Source: a virus
Length of the DNA: 38,800 nt
IMG/VR virus record: IMGVR_UViG_3300033997_000148
Coordinates: 1 to 38,800 of that record
Strand: one strand, 5' to 3'
The notes below the pieces were generated by a model. The model saw nothing but the letters and a program-made list of their open reading frames with translations. It made no database searches and was not told the origin of the DNA. This document shows positions 30,670-38,610 of this stretch, piece after piece. Position 1 is the stretch's first letter. Every line of letters starts with the position of its first letter. The translations under genes and the position numbers were made by a program.

Positions 30670-31131
30670 TTACTCCACGATCATCCAGTCTTCTGCCAAG
30701 GCATCTGATCCGCTTGGAGCCCACATTGCACAATCGTTTTGAGCTGTTTTAAGCTGCATATATGGTCTGAACTTCATAATGGTGCCTTCTGGAACTCCAT
30801 ATGCTTCAGCCGTGTTCTTATTCACAGCTATTCCATCAGGATACCCTTTCTGATAAACGACATACATATCCTTGCCATTCCACCCCGACCTTGCGATCTT
30901 GTGTCCTTTCTTCAGTGCCTCGATTGCCAAGCCGAATGTCATCTCAGTTATAGGGCGGTAGGCTTCGTCAAACACTGTTTTTGGGCTCCATGATTGATAG
31001 CCACCATCATAGGTTACTCTGTAACCCTCGCCATGATGGATCCCCCCAACTTTACGGCCTTCCTTTACCTCAAACTCACCGCGAGTTTCCGGTGTGGCCT
31101 CAACCACTTTTACACCGATATATTTGCGCAT
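30670..31131 (-). CDS. DUF2829/Tad2-family protein, possible anti-Thoeris
   Basis: Residues 64-153 match the DUF2829 (PF11195) family, to which Thoeris anti-defence protein 2 belongs: MTFGLAIEALKKGHKIARSG, WNGKDMYV, and an end with MWAPSGSDALAEDWMIVE. Known Tad2 proteins bind and hold the gcADPR signal of Thoeris immunity. An N-terminal part of about 60 residues (RKYIGVKVVEATPETRGEFE, GGYQSWSPKTVFDEAYRPI) is also common in phage relatives. It lies in the head operon after the capsid gene, with AAGGATGAG upstream. Anti-Thoeris action here is inferred from family, and binding residues were not checked. Confidence 0.82.
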   Translation of the reverse strand: MRKYIGVKVVEATPETRGEFEVKEGRKVGGIHHGEGYRVTYDGGYQSWSPKTVFDEAYRPITEMTFGLAIEALKKGHKIARSGWNGKDMYVVYQKGYPDGIAVNKNTAEAYGVPEGTIMKFRPYMQLKTAQNDCAMWAPSGSDALAEDWMIVE

Positions 31132-31153
31132 GTCTCATCCTTAATCTTTATTA

Positions 31154-31177
31154 ACCCCAGATTAAAGGTTCTGGGGT
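31154..31177 (-). terminator. Hairpin after the capsid gene
   Basis: An 8-bp stem (ACCCCAGA / TCTGGGGT) with an 8-base loop lies 22 bases after the stop of the capsid gene, in the 68-bp gap before the Tad2-like gene. A partial terminator after the capsid gene would lower expression of the neck genes. There is no clear T-run on the minus strand, so it may instead stabilise the mRNA end. Confidence 0.55.
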
Positions 31178-31199
31178 ACTTGTTAAATGACCATACTCT

Positions 31200-32192
31200 T
31201 TATAAAGCAGTTACACCGTGTTCATATCTGATCATGAAATCATCATTCAGAATCTTTGCAACTGTGTAAGCTTTCCATCCGGACGTGTTTCGCTGGTTAA
31301 GAGCGTCGCTTGTACCCGAGTCTTTAGCCTTTTTGATTATGTTCTCAATACCGCCCTTCTGAAGGGTAACTACGCCAAAGGCATCTTTCGCCAGAATCAG
31401 TGTCTGGTACACGTCTGCTTTAGTTCCGGTTGTAGATACCAGGGTACCTTTATCGCCGCCACCATCAGCCACTATCCCGGCATTGGTGGTCACGACGAAA
31501 CGAATACCCTTAACCTCCCCAATCTCAGTCTCCATAACATCTGTCTGAGAAGCGTATTTCTCCACAGGCACAAAACCTTCGAGGCTCTCAAGATCCTGAC
31601 GGCAATCGGTATGCGTGATACCTATATAAGCAGCTCTGAGCGGAGAAGTCGTTACTTTAACTCCAGCATTAACCTGCTGGCGTATCTTCTTGGAGTTTGC
31701 ACCCTCAAGAGTCCTGACCATACTATTGATGTCAGCGATGAGAGGTTTACTCACGATATCCGTTCTTGCAGCAACACCGTTGGCCCTTCTTACAGACGAA
31801 CCGGCCAACAGTACATTACGATGCAACGTATCTATCGTTAAACCTGCTTGCTCGCCCAGGAGATCACCCGCTTCGATCAATACCGGATCAAGACCGAGAT
31901 CCATGAGTTTATCTGAAATCATTACAAAGTCACCGTACTGACCTATGGTGGCATAGATATCAGAAGATGACAGCGATTTACCGGCAGGGGTTACACCTTC
32001 GGTAAGAGCCGTTGTGTTAACGGCCAGAGAAGCGTACTTACGAAAGGTTATGCGATCTCCCATATTCTTGGGGAGTGGTCTCATCTGACCGAACTTACTG
32101 TATAACAGTACAGGCAGTGCCCGTTCCAGTAGGTTACGATCATAGTACCCGGTTATATTTATCGGTATTGTAGACGTAGTAGTTATTGGCAT
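31200..32192 (-). CDS. Major capsid protein, N4-gp56 type
   Basis: The 330-residue protein reads like the N4-gp56 family: an N-terminal TTTSTIPINITGYYDRNLLE, YSKFGQMRPLPKNMGDRITF, TEGVTPAGKSLSSSDIYATI, QYGDFVMISDKLMDLG, and the end YTVAKILNDDFMIRYEHG. It forms the icosahedral shell. It lies after the scaffold-like and small head genes and before a hairpin, as expected. AAGGAA precedes the ATG. Confidence 0.9.
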   Translation of the reverse strand: MPITTTSTIPINITGYYDRNLLERALPVLLYSKFGQMRPLPKNMGDRITFRKYASLAVNTTALTEGVTPAGKSLSSSDIYATIGQYGDFVMISDKLMDLGLDPVLIEAGDLLGEQAGLTIDTLHRNVLLAGSSVRRANGVAARTDIVSKPLIADINSMVRTLEGANSKKIRQQVNAGVKVTTSPLRAAYIGITHTDCRQDLESLEGFVPVEKYASQTDVMETEIGEVKGIRFVVTTNAGIVADGGGDKGTLVSTTGTKADVYQTLILAKDAFGVVTLQKGGIENIIKKAKDSGTSDALNQRNTSGWKAYTVAKILNDDFMIRYEHGVTAL

Positions 32193-32220
32193 TGTTTTCT
32201 ATTCCTTATACATCTGATGC

Positions 32221-32409
32221 TTAGTCTTTAGTGACTGTTAAAGCACCGGCTGCTGCATAGTTAGTATCCGCTACACCGGTATCAGCGTTGAGCTTGGTAA
32301 CCAGTGTATTGAAAGCTGTTCTCAGTGTTGTCAGATCATCAACAACGGCATCATTAAACGCCAGTGTTTGCGCCTGATAACCTGCTGTTTGTTCGTTTGA
32401 TTCAGCCAT
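32221..32409 (-). CDS. Small head-associated protein
   Basis: A 62-residue, mostly helical protein (TLAFNDAVVDDLTTLRTAFN) ending in a Tyr/Ala/Thr strand. It lies between the scaffold-like gene and the capsid gene and has the TLVTKLNADTGVADTNYAAA pattern that I recognise from small proteins beside N4-gp56 capsids. A decoration or head-fibre anchor is possible. Its function is not established. Confidence 0.7.
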   Translation of the reverse strand: MAESNEQTAGYQAQTLAFNDAVVDDLTTLRTAFNTLVTKLNADTGVADTNYAAAGALTVTKD

Positions 32410-32412
32410 GTT

Positions 32413-33243
32413 CTAATATCCTCTTGCTTCCTGTAGCATTTTTTCAAAATCTTTGGAAGACAGTTCCCATACTTTTGACGTTGTTTGCGTTGTTCGAGGG
32501 GGATCACCACCGCCTGACCGCACCCTGAAAGTCTGCCTCGGTGCCCCCTCTTGACCAGTGGTGTTGGTTGCCATACTCCGCTTGGTTTTGTCGTACAGTT
32601 CTTCCAACCCTTCGAGACTGCTGTTGGCTTTCTTATACTCTGCTACTGTCAGATTATCAGCTTGCTGCGATATAGCCAAGAGAACTCTCTCATAGTTTTC
32701 CGGGTCTTTGTCACGGAAGAACTCTATTATATCTTGACCAGGGTTGGGCTGCTGCACCTTCGCGAATTTCTCTGCCTTCTGAAGACGTTTAAGATTTTCA
32801 CTTAACCAGGCTTCTTCAGAGTCGTACTCGTCCAGTTTAGCAAGTTTGGGTTTAGCTCTGTTGACCACGTAATCATTAACAAGTTTCCCGATCTCCTCAT
32901 CTTCTTCGATGAGTTTTACAATCTTCTTCTGCTTGGCTATCCGGTTCATATCTTCATGATACGAGAACCCTTTCTGGGCGAGCTCTTTTATCTTAGTCTT
33001 CGGAAGTTTTTTAACTTCACCCTTGTAGACTATTTCAAACAGCTCCTCATCAGGGCCAGGGGTCTCTTCTTCTGTACCGGTCTCCGGTGGTAGTGGCTCC
33101 TCTGTACCCTCTTCAACACTTACTTGTTCTGCCGACGCTTCACCTATGTCTACAGGTTCGTCAGACAGGGCTTTCTGAAAATCTTCAAGACTCATCTCCA
33201 TCGGATCTATAGGTTGATCCGTTTTGACCGTTTCATCCGACAT
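32413..33243 (-). CDS. Putative scaffolding protein
   Basis: A 276-residue acidic, helical protein. The first 70 residues are strongly acidic (TEEPLPPETGTEEETPGPDE). Long charged helices follow (LPKTKIKELAQKGFSYHEDM, RIAKQKKIVKLIEEDEEIG), and a Pro/Arg-rich end. Size, composition and place between portal and capsid genes fit a scaffold that guides capsid assembly. It overlaps the 33233 gene by 11 bases. Confidence 0.75.
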   Translation of the reverse strand: MSDETVKTDQPIDPMEMSLEDFQKALSDEPVDIGEASAEQVSVEEGTEEPLPPETGTEEETPGPDEELFEIVYKGEVKKLPKTKIKELAQKGFSYHEDMNRIAKQKKIVKLIEEDEEIGKLVNDYVVNRAKPKLAKLDEYDSEEAWLSENLKRLQKAEKFAKVQQPNPGQDIIEFFRDKDPENYERVLLAISQQADNLTVAEYKKANSSLEGLEELYDKTKRSMATNTTGQEGAPRQTFRVRSGGGDPPRTTQTTSKVWELSSKDFEKMLQEARGY

Positions 33244-33472
33244 ATTGTCTCCTAGCTTCTACAAGATTGTACTTGTTTATATGACCTTCCAGTTCATGTT
33301 CGAGCTTGCTAAGGGCCACAAGGTATTGTCGTAGCCCTGAAAGTTCATCATCTTTACAGTTCAGCATATGTTCATACGTGTTTTTAATCTGTTGAATAAA
33401 GAAATCCTCCAGCACCTCACACAGTTTAGAACTCTTTCTGGCCCGTTCTATTACTACGTTGTATGCGTCCAC
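33233..33472 (-). CDS. Hypothetical helical protein
   Basis: A 79-residue helical, charged protein with two Cys (SKLCEVLEDFFIQQIKN, MLNCKDDELSG). It overlaps the end of the portal gene by 47 bases and the start of the scaffold-like gene by 11, so translation of the three is likely coupled. It may be a small assembly factor. No family is recognised. Confidence 0.65.
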   Translation of the reverse strand: MDAYNVVIERARKSSKLCEVLEDFFIQQIKNTYEHMLNCKDDELSGLRQYLVALSKLEHELEGHINKYNLVEARRQYVG

Positions 33473-35582
33473 TGCGCTCTTCCTCCATCTTGGCTAAGGC
33501 TATAGCGTCCTTTCTGGCATCTTGTACAGCGACTCTCTGTGCCTCTCGTTCGTCTTTATTCCGCTGCTCCTGAAGTTCTGCCAATGATATCTTGGCATCT
33601 TGTTGTATTTTGAGAGCAGCCACGTTGAGTTTTTCACGCTCTATCCTTATATCGGCTTCTACCCTGGTCTGTTCTACCTGCTGCTTGGCTTTAGCAAGTT
33701 CCTGCTGCATTACAGCCACTTGTTGTTGCATCTGCTGGATCTGATTATTCTTATCCAGGTGTACTTTCATTGGTGTAAGGAAATCTTCTGTGTTTATATA
33801 GCCCATAGCTGAGACATACTTGGCCGCCATGTTGTGGATTTGTTCTGCCCCATACAGACCCGGAGCCATCTTCTCAAGACCTTGCAGAGTACCGGCCATA
33901 CGTTCCAGTCGTTGTGACTCTGCCATCCCTATCTGAGCTTCGACACCCATGTAGACCCGTGCGTACACCTCACCCTGGATCATCTCCCGGGTGACCGTTA
34001 TATCTTCCCCGTTGACACGAGTTACGAAAGGCTTTCTCATATTTCGCTGGTACAACAGGGCAGCTTTTTGATAATAGTCCTTGAGACCTTCGGCAAAAAT
34101 CCGGGCCACGAGCTCAATGCGCTGCATAGCCGCTGCCTGAATCATCTGGATACCCTGTGCAGTTTTATTCAGGGTACCAGAATCTGTGCCTTGTGTGTAC
34201 TTGGTAGACCCTGTACGCTGTTCTTTAACCCCGTCGAGATAGTCAAACAAAGAAAGGTTCTGCGGGTGAAAAGGCTCCGGTGTTTCTTTACGAATACTAT
34301 TGAGATCAACTTCAACACAGTCACCCGGCACCGCCTCCATCAAAGCTTTAACGTCTATCCGAGCCCCCGGCATCTTGAACCAGCGACCAAGGTTTTGCCA
34401 ATCAAAGTTATCGAGCACACGTCTGAACAACATGGTCTTCAGATTCTGTAGTTCCACCACCAGGTCTGCATAAGATGTGCCGGTAAACTTATAGCAGTCC
34501 AGTATAGGTGATATACTTGCCATAGAGATGAAACCGTCGTGATTGTCCTCCCACCGTATAAGTTTACCATTGGCCCTCCAGCAAATGACGTCCTGAAGAT
34601 ACCCGGTACCTTTTATGTCTAGCCGTGTGTACCACTCTTCCAACTGTACCCGGGCTTTCAGGCCATGTGTTGCCTCACTATCATCATACAAATCACCGTA
34701 TCTCTCATAACCAAGATAACTCTGTTTCTCCGCATCCATTGAGTTCATACTCGGATTACCTTCACGATCACCACGAGCATTACGTTCAACTTCCTGAAGG
34801 TTAACGAAGTAGGGTTCGTCATCTCTTTCAGTCATGGCACGGTTGATCCGCTTCAGGTAGTCCATTGTAACATAGGTGATCTGGCCCTTCGGGTGCTCGT
34901 CATTCATGGTTCGAGCACGTCTGCTGTGAACAAACTCCCACGTAGGGATGTTTTCCGTTACTAACTGATCACGTCTAAGCTTACGTATAGATACCAGAAC
35001 ATCACTATAACCGCCACCAGCGGCATCAAAAGAAGCTTTACGGATATCCGCATTCTCGTCTGCGTCAAGCTGATCAAACTGTTCTTTAGACAAGTACGGA
35101 AGCCTGTACTCTTTTTCTTCATACTCCACATCCCAGAAAAGTTTTGTATAAGCTGTGCCTGACACCAAAGCATCTTTAAACCATTGATAGAAAACATAGA
35201 ACATAGACCCTTGTGCATCCGCACTTAGATCATCATATATCTTACGCATAAGAGCCGGGCCCACCCAGGAAGGTTGCCCTTCTATCTCCAGTTTTACCTT
35301 GGCATCCCCACTAGCCAGTGTCTTGATAAGGGTTGGCAGTATCCATTCAACCGTCTCAAGTAGATCCCTGGACATGTACTGAGATCGGCCCTTTATTTCA
35401 TTACCTAAAGGTTTACCATAGTATCTGTCCCACTTCTGAATGCGCTCAGGAGACAGTGTATCCCGGCAGTACCGTATCGCCGAATCTGCTTCATCGCCTA
35501 CAGCTCTTTCTACCTCATCCCATGTCATGGGCTCCGGTAAAGTGTCGTCATACACCACATTTTCAGCGTTATCATTAGCCAT
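33426..35582 (-). CDS. Portal protein
   Basis: The 718-residue protein matches the portal type of large-capsid podoviruses: MTWDEVERAVGDEADSAIRY near the start, YMSRDLLETVEWILPTLIK near 70, VFYQWFKDALVSGTAYTKLF, and a C-terminal coiled coil of about 130 residues (QQMQQQVAVMQQELAKAKQQ and after) that fits the barrel or crown. It forms the twelve-fold ring through which DNA enters and leaves. Its ATG shares one base with the DUF1353 stop (TAATG). Confidence 0.88.
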   Translation of the reverse strand: MANDNAENVVYDDTLPEPMTWDEVERAVGDEADSAIRYCRDTLSPERIQKWDRYYGKPLGNEIKGRSQYMSRDLLETVEWILPTLIKTLASGDAKVKLEIEGQPSWVGPALMRKIYDDLSADAQGSMFYVFYQWFKDALVSGTAYTKLFWDVEYEEKEYRLPYLSKEQFDQLDADENADIRKASFDAAGGGYSDVLVSIRKLRRDQLVTENIPTWEFVHSRRARTMNDEHPKGQITYVTMDYLKRINRAMTERDDEPYFVNLQEVERNARGDREGNPSMNSMDAEKQSYLGYERYGDLYDDSEATHGLKARVQLEEWYTRLDIKGTGYLQDVICWRANGKLIRWEDNHDGFISMASISPILDCYKFTGTSYADLVVELQNLKTMLFRRVLDNFDWQNLGRWFKMPGARIDVKALMEAVPGDCVEVDLNSIRKETPEPFHPQNLSLFDYLDGVKEQRTGSTKYTQGTDSGTLNKTAQGIQMIQAAAMQRIELVARIFAEGLKDYYQKAALLYQRNMRKPFVTRVNGEDITVTREMIQGEVYARVYMGVEAQIGMAESQRLERMAGTLQGLEKMAPGLYGAEQIHNMAAKYVSAMGYINTEDFLTPMKVHLDKNNQIQQMQQQVAVMQQELAKAKQQVEQTRVEADIRIEREKLNVAALKIQQDAKISLAELQEQRNKDEREAQRVAVQDARKDAIALAKMEEERSGRIQRSNRTGQKEF

Positions 35583-35968
35583 TACAAATCACCCTTTTTA
35601 AACCGTGAGCTACCAAAAAGACGTACAGCCAGATACACCATACCGCATTCTACAAAAGATGCCCCGTTTTGATAGCCGAAGGCTACCAGCACTTCATCAG
35701 CATACACTCTCGGGTACTTGCCCCCTTCGCAGGAGTACATGTAATCATGTACAACCGCAGCCTCCCCGAACGGCCCGGCCAGTGGTGGGCAAACGCTCCA
35801 GAAAATACGTGGAGATGAAACACCGTTAGTAACAAACCCCGCCGGAACAATGACTACTCTATTAACATAAGCGTCATCCGTAATCCTGATGGAGAAAGGC
35901 TCATGTACCCTCCACAAACGGTTATCCAGCTTCTCTAGAACAAGATTACTCAGCTTCTCAATATGCAT
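35582..35968 (-). CDS. DUF1353 family protein
   Basis: I start at ATG 35968 (MHIEKLSNLV), five bases after AGGTG. The in-frame ATG at 35986 would overlap the previous gene further. The 128-residue protein shows the DUF1353 (PF07087) pattern VIVPAGFVTNGVSSPRIFW, CPPLAGPFGEAAVVHDYMYS, and YADEVLVAFGYQ, with a conserved His-Asp pair. The family is frequent in phage late or lysis regions, and its biochemistry is not settled. It lies between the holin-like and portal genes. Confidence 0.82.
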   Translation of the reverse strand: MHIEKLSNLVLEKLDNRLWRVHEPFSIRITDDAYVNRVVIVPAGFVTNGVSSPRIFWSVCPPLAGPFGEAAVVHDYMYSCEGGKYPRVYADEVLVAFGYQNGASFVECGMVYLAVRLFGSSRFKKGDL

Positions 35969-35975
35969 TGTGCAC

Positions 35976-36323
35976 CTATTTAGCAACCACTATACCAAGT
36001 AAAGCTAAAATAGCTGTCACCATAGCCCCCATTACAGCCCACATTCTCCGCTGTTCAGCTTTTATACTATTGCCGGGGCAGGCAGCCTGTTTCTGCTGGA
36101 TGTCTGATAAGACTCCCCCAGGCTGCGTTATGTTGTCCATCTTCTTCCACATAGCCGTTGTACTTTCTTTAAGACCAGCGATCTCCATATTCTGCGTAGC
36201 ATTCTCAATAAGCAGAGCTTCAATCTTGTTGAGTTGTACAGACTGCTGTCTTAGGAGGTCTAACAGCAATCTGTATTCGTTACTTTCCGGCACTTGTGCA
36301 ATATCTTCCTGATTACGTGGCAT
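35976..36323 (-). CDS. Putative holin-like membrane protein
   Basis: A 115-residue protein with an N-terminal helical and coiled-coil part (LLLDLLRQQSVQLNKIEALL, MEIAGLKESTTAMWKKMDNI) and one C-terminal membrane segment at about 94-113 (MWAVMGAMVTAILALLGIVV). This is the layout of XhlA-like and some small phage holin proteins. It sits next to the terminase and is the best holin candidate in the genome for the M15 endolysin at 7513. A different membrane role cannot be excluded. Confidence 0.6.
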   Translation of the reverse strand: MPRNQEDIAQVPESNEYRLLLDLLRQQSVQLNKIEALLIENATQNMEIAGLKESTTAMWKKMDNITQPGGVLSDIQQKQAACPGNSIKAEQRRMWAVMGAMVTAILALLGIVVAK

Positions 36324-36331
36324 CGCCTACC

Positions 36332-37843
36332 TTAAACAGCTACCGCTGCCCTTTTATTTAATGCTTTTTCCCTTTCCCTGTTTGAAGAAAGAGATAGCTC
36401 GTTCGAGACCAATCCTTGCATAATCGCCTGCATACCATATCTAAAAGCTGAAGCCCCGTGTTCATGTTCATCGTGTCTCGGTGTATCGGAAAACATATTC
36501 ATCTTTGCATTCCACTCTTTGACATAGTTGCCCAGATGAGACAAGCCCAACTCACATTTCCTGTCAAAAAAACATCGGGCGAACCCTCCCCGGGCCAGGT
36601 TAATACCTGTCTGTATGTCCAGTTTGGGGAGCTGATAGAAAGACAACCCGAGTTTCGCAGCCATCATCTGTCGTGTTTGACCAGAAGAGAGCTCACGAGC
36701 ACCTATATCGTGAGGCGCAAAGTGCTGACCATATATGTAACCATACTGCTGTGACCATGCGTCCATCTGACCTTTATAGTGGGCGAAACCTTCATCGGTG
36801 TTCTCATAGTAGTTGATCCAGTGTATCTCATTATGAATCAACTGGAAGGCCCACAGCACCATAGCATCACTAATACCTAGATCCCAACAGGTGTGCACCA
36901 GAGCAGCCTCGTCGTGCGGCACGTAACCCGTTCTCCCTTCCAACCTTGTTCTGGCTAACTGTTTCGCATAATACGCACCATGTATTGCGGACTCAAACGC
37001 CTCTTCGGGTGTGGACGGGAACTCCCGCTTCATCTCATCTTGCTGCGTTTCATACTTCTTGGTATACCAATTCTTCTGCTCCTCGGAGAGTAGTATTCCG
37101 TAGTTCTCTCTCAGGTCTTCGTAATACTCAATCAACTCTCGAGGGTGTTCTACTGTGTAGGGCAAACAGTATTTAGGATGCCGCCACCAAGGAAAGAAGA
37201 AAAATCGGTAATCCATAGGAGTAAGCTCTTTTCCGGCTCGTTGGTTGTTAAGGGCCAACTGAGCAAAGTCAAAGAAATCACCCGTTCTACCTTCAGCGGT
37301 AGATTCTATAAACACGTAGTTGCCCACGGCCACAGTGTTCAGGGCTCCGGTTCGTATCTCCCTTGCTTTCTCCGGGTACTTGGCACACAGTTTGCCATGT
37401 TCCGATATATGGAGATACTGCAACGTGGTTGAACGCATTGAGGTTCCTACTGATATAGATGAGCCGTTACTGAACCGGAGTTCACGGGCAGTATCCGTGT
37501 TGGCCGGTATAGCCTTACGTAGAGCCTCGGGTAATTTATCGTAGGCAAACTTTATCTTGTTACGAAAGAACTTTTCAGCATCCTCTTTGTTGTGAGCGAT
37601 GATGCCGCAGTTGGTATTGCTGTTAAACATCGCTATGTCCAGAAAGAAGATGCAGATAGCCGTAGTAAGACCAAGCTGACGCGCCTTGAGTAACAGATTA
37701 CAGTACCACATGTTCTGGAACAGCATAACCTGGGCCCAGTTGGGGCGGAACACCATCTCATGACCAGAGTCATCGACGATGGTGTATAAATTGTTAAGCC
37801 TCCACCAACGGTTGGCCAGTTGGGTCTCTACATCACTCGTCAT
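36332..37843 (-). CDS. Terminase large subunit
   Basis: The 503-residue packaging ATPase-nuclease has a Walker A-like KARQLGLTT at about 53-61, the Walker B/catalytic segment LHISEHGK near 144-151, and the RNase H-fold nuclease acids in TCWDLGISDAMV near 319-330 and DEHEHG near 457-462. It cuts and pumps DNA into the capsid. It overlaps the small terminase gene by 11 bases and is followed by the holin-like gene. Confidence 0.93.
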   Translation of the reverse strand: MTSDVETQLANRWWRLNNLYTIVDDSGHEMVFRPNWAQVMLFQNMWYCNLLLKARQLGLTTAICIFFLDIAMFNSNTNCGIIAHNKEDAEKFFRNKIKFAYDKLPEALRKAIPANTDTARELRFSNGSSISVGTSMRSTTLQYLHISEHGKLCAKYPEKAREIRTGALNTVAVGNYVFIESTAEGRTGDFFDFAQLALNNQRAGKELTPMDYRFFFFPWWRHPKYCLPYTVEHPRELIEYYEDLRENYGILLSEEQKNWYTKKYETQQDEMKREFPSTPEEAFESAIHGAYYAKQLARTRLEGRTGYVPHDEAALVHTCWDLGISDAMVLWAFQLIHNEIHWINYYENTDEGFAHYKGQMDAWSQQYGYIYGQHFAPHDIGARELSSGQTRQMMAAKLGLSFYQLPKLDIQTGINLARGGFARCFFDRKCELGLSHLGNYVKEWNAKMNMFSDTPRHDEHEHGASAFRYGMQAIMQGLVSNELSLSSNREREKALNKRAAVAV

Positions 37844-38369
37844 CGTCTTGCAGCTCGTCCGCGGAAGGTAGCACCCTGCCTCTGCCGTCCAGTTGAGCGA
37901 TCAGATCGGCCAGTGGGTTCGCTGCCACCCTGTCCAGCTTCTTATCATAGAACCCGGCGGTCTCTACTGATTCACGAATGAGCGAAGTTCTGTTAGATAT
38001 AGAAGCGATAACCTTGGTAAGCTTATCGAGATCAGAGGCACTACCCGGGGCTCCTGGATCTATGGCAGAGACTACGTCCTCTACTGAGCCTATTATGCTA
38101 TCTTCTATACTGTTCAGCCGTTTGGCCAAGAGGACAGCTCGTCTTGTGTTGAGTTTAGTAAGATACCACCTACCCTTCTTATAGAACTCAGCTACAGTAT
38201 CATCAGTATCGGGAACACTTGAAGGGCGCAGCCATCCTTCACGGGCAATGTATGCCTCTAGATCCCGGATGTAGATTTTACTGGAAGAGCAGATGCTTTC
38301 CAGACTCTCCCCCATAACTTCATATCTGAATCGGATATCTTCAATATCCGCAAATTTTGGAAAGTCCAT
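37833..38369 (-). CDS. Putative terminase small subunit
   Basis: The 178-residue protein starts with a possible DNA-binding helix pair (DIEDIRFRYEVMGESLESIC, IYIRDLEAYIAREGW), then a central helical oligomerisation part, and a short acidic tail. Its place upstream of the large terminase and the 11-base overlap give the assignment. AGGAG lies about ten bases before the ATG. It is the first gene of the minus-strand structural operon. Confidence 0.78.
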   Translation of the reverse strand: MDFPKFADIEDIRFRYEVMGESLESICSSSKIYIRDLEAYIAREGWLRPSSVPDTDDTVAEFYKKGRWYLTKLNTRRAVLLAKRLNSIEDSIIGSVEDVVSAIDPGAPGSASDLDKLTKVIASISNRTSLIRESVETAGFYDKKLDRVAANPLADLIAQLDGRGRVLPSADELQDDDE

Positions 38370-38610
38370 AAAATTTATTCTCCTTTCATATAATATACAT
38401 TATCCTCGAAAAAAAGTACAGTGAAAAATTATTGCTTTTGAGCATTTAGATATTTTTTCAAAAATAAAAAAGTATATTGCCGAAAATATCAGGAATTTTT
38501 TTCAAAAGTAAAAAAGGTTAAACCCTAAAAGTTATAAATATATATATTTTTTTTTTTCAAAAGTAAAAAAGGTTAAACCCTAAAAGTTATAAATGTAATA
38601 GGGTGGTGTT
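38370..38610. other. AT-rich intergenic region at the divergence point
   Basis: The region between the minus-strand small terminase and the plus-strand ORF at 38611 is very AT-rich. It holds the 44-bp direct repeats. On the minus strand GATAAT-like and TATATT-like words (about 38390-38415) could form a -10 element of a late promoter, but I see no convincing -35 box. It may hold divergent promoters and the packaging signal. I see no gene in it. Confidence 0.5.
38453..38594. repeat. 44-bp direct repeats near the right end
   Basis: Two perfect 44-bp copies lie at 38496-38539 and 38551-38594, 55 bases apart. Each contains a T-run, CAAAAGTAAAAAAGG, TTAAACCCTAAAAG and TTATAAAT. A degenerate partial copy (TTTTTTCAAAAATAAAAAAG, one mismatch) starts at 38453. 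The CCTAAA word recalls the short repeats beside the terminal repeats of T7, but that is only a resemblance. Confidence 0.9.
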
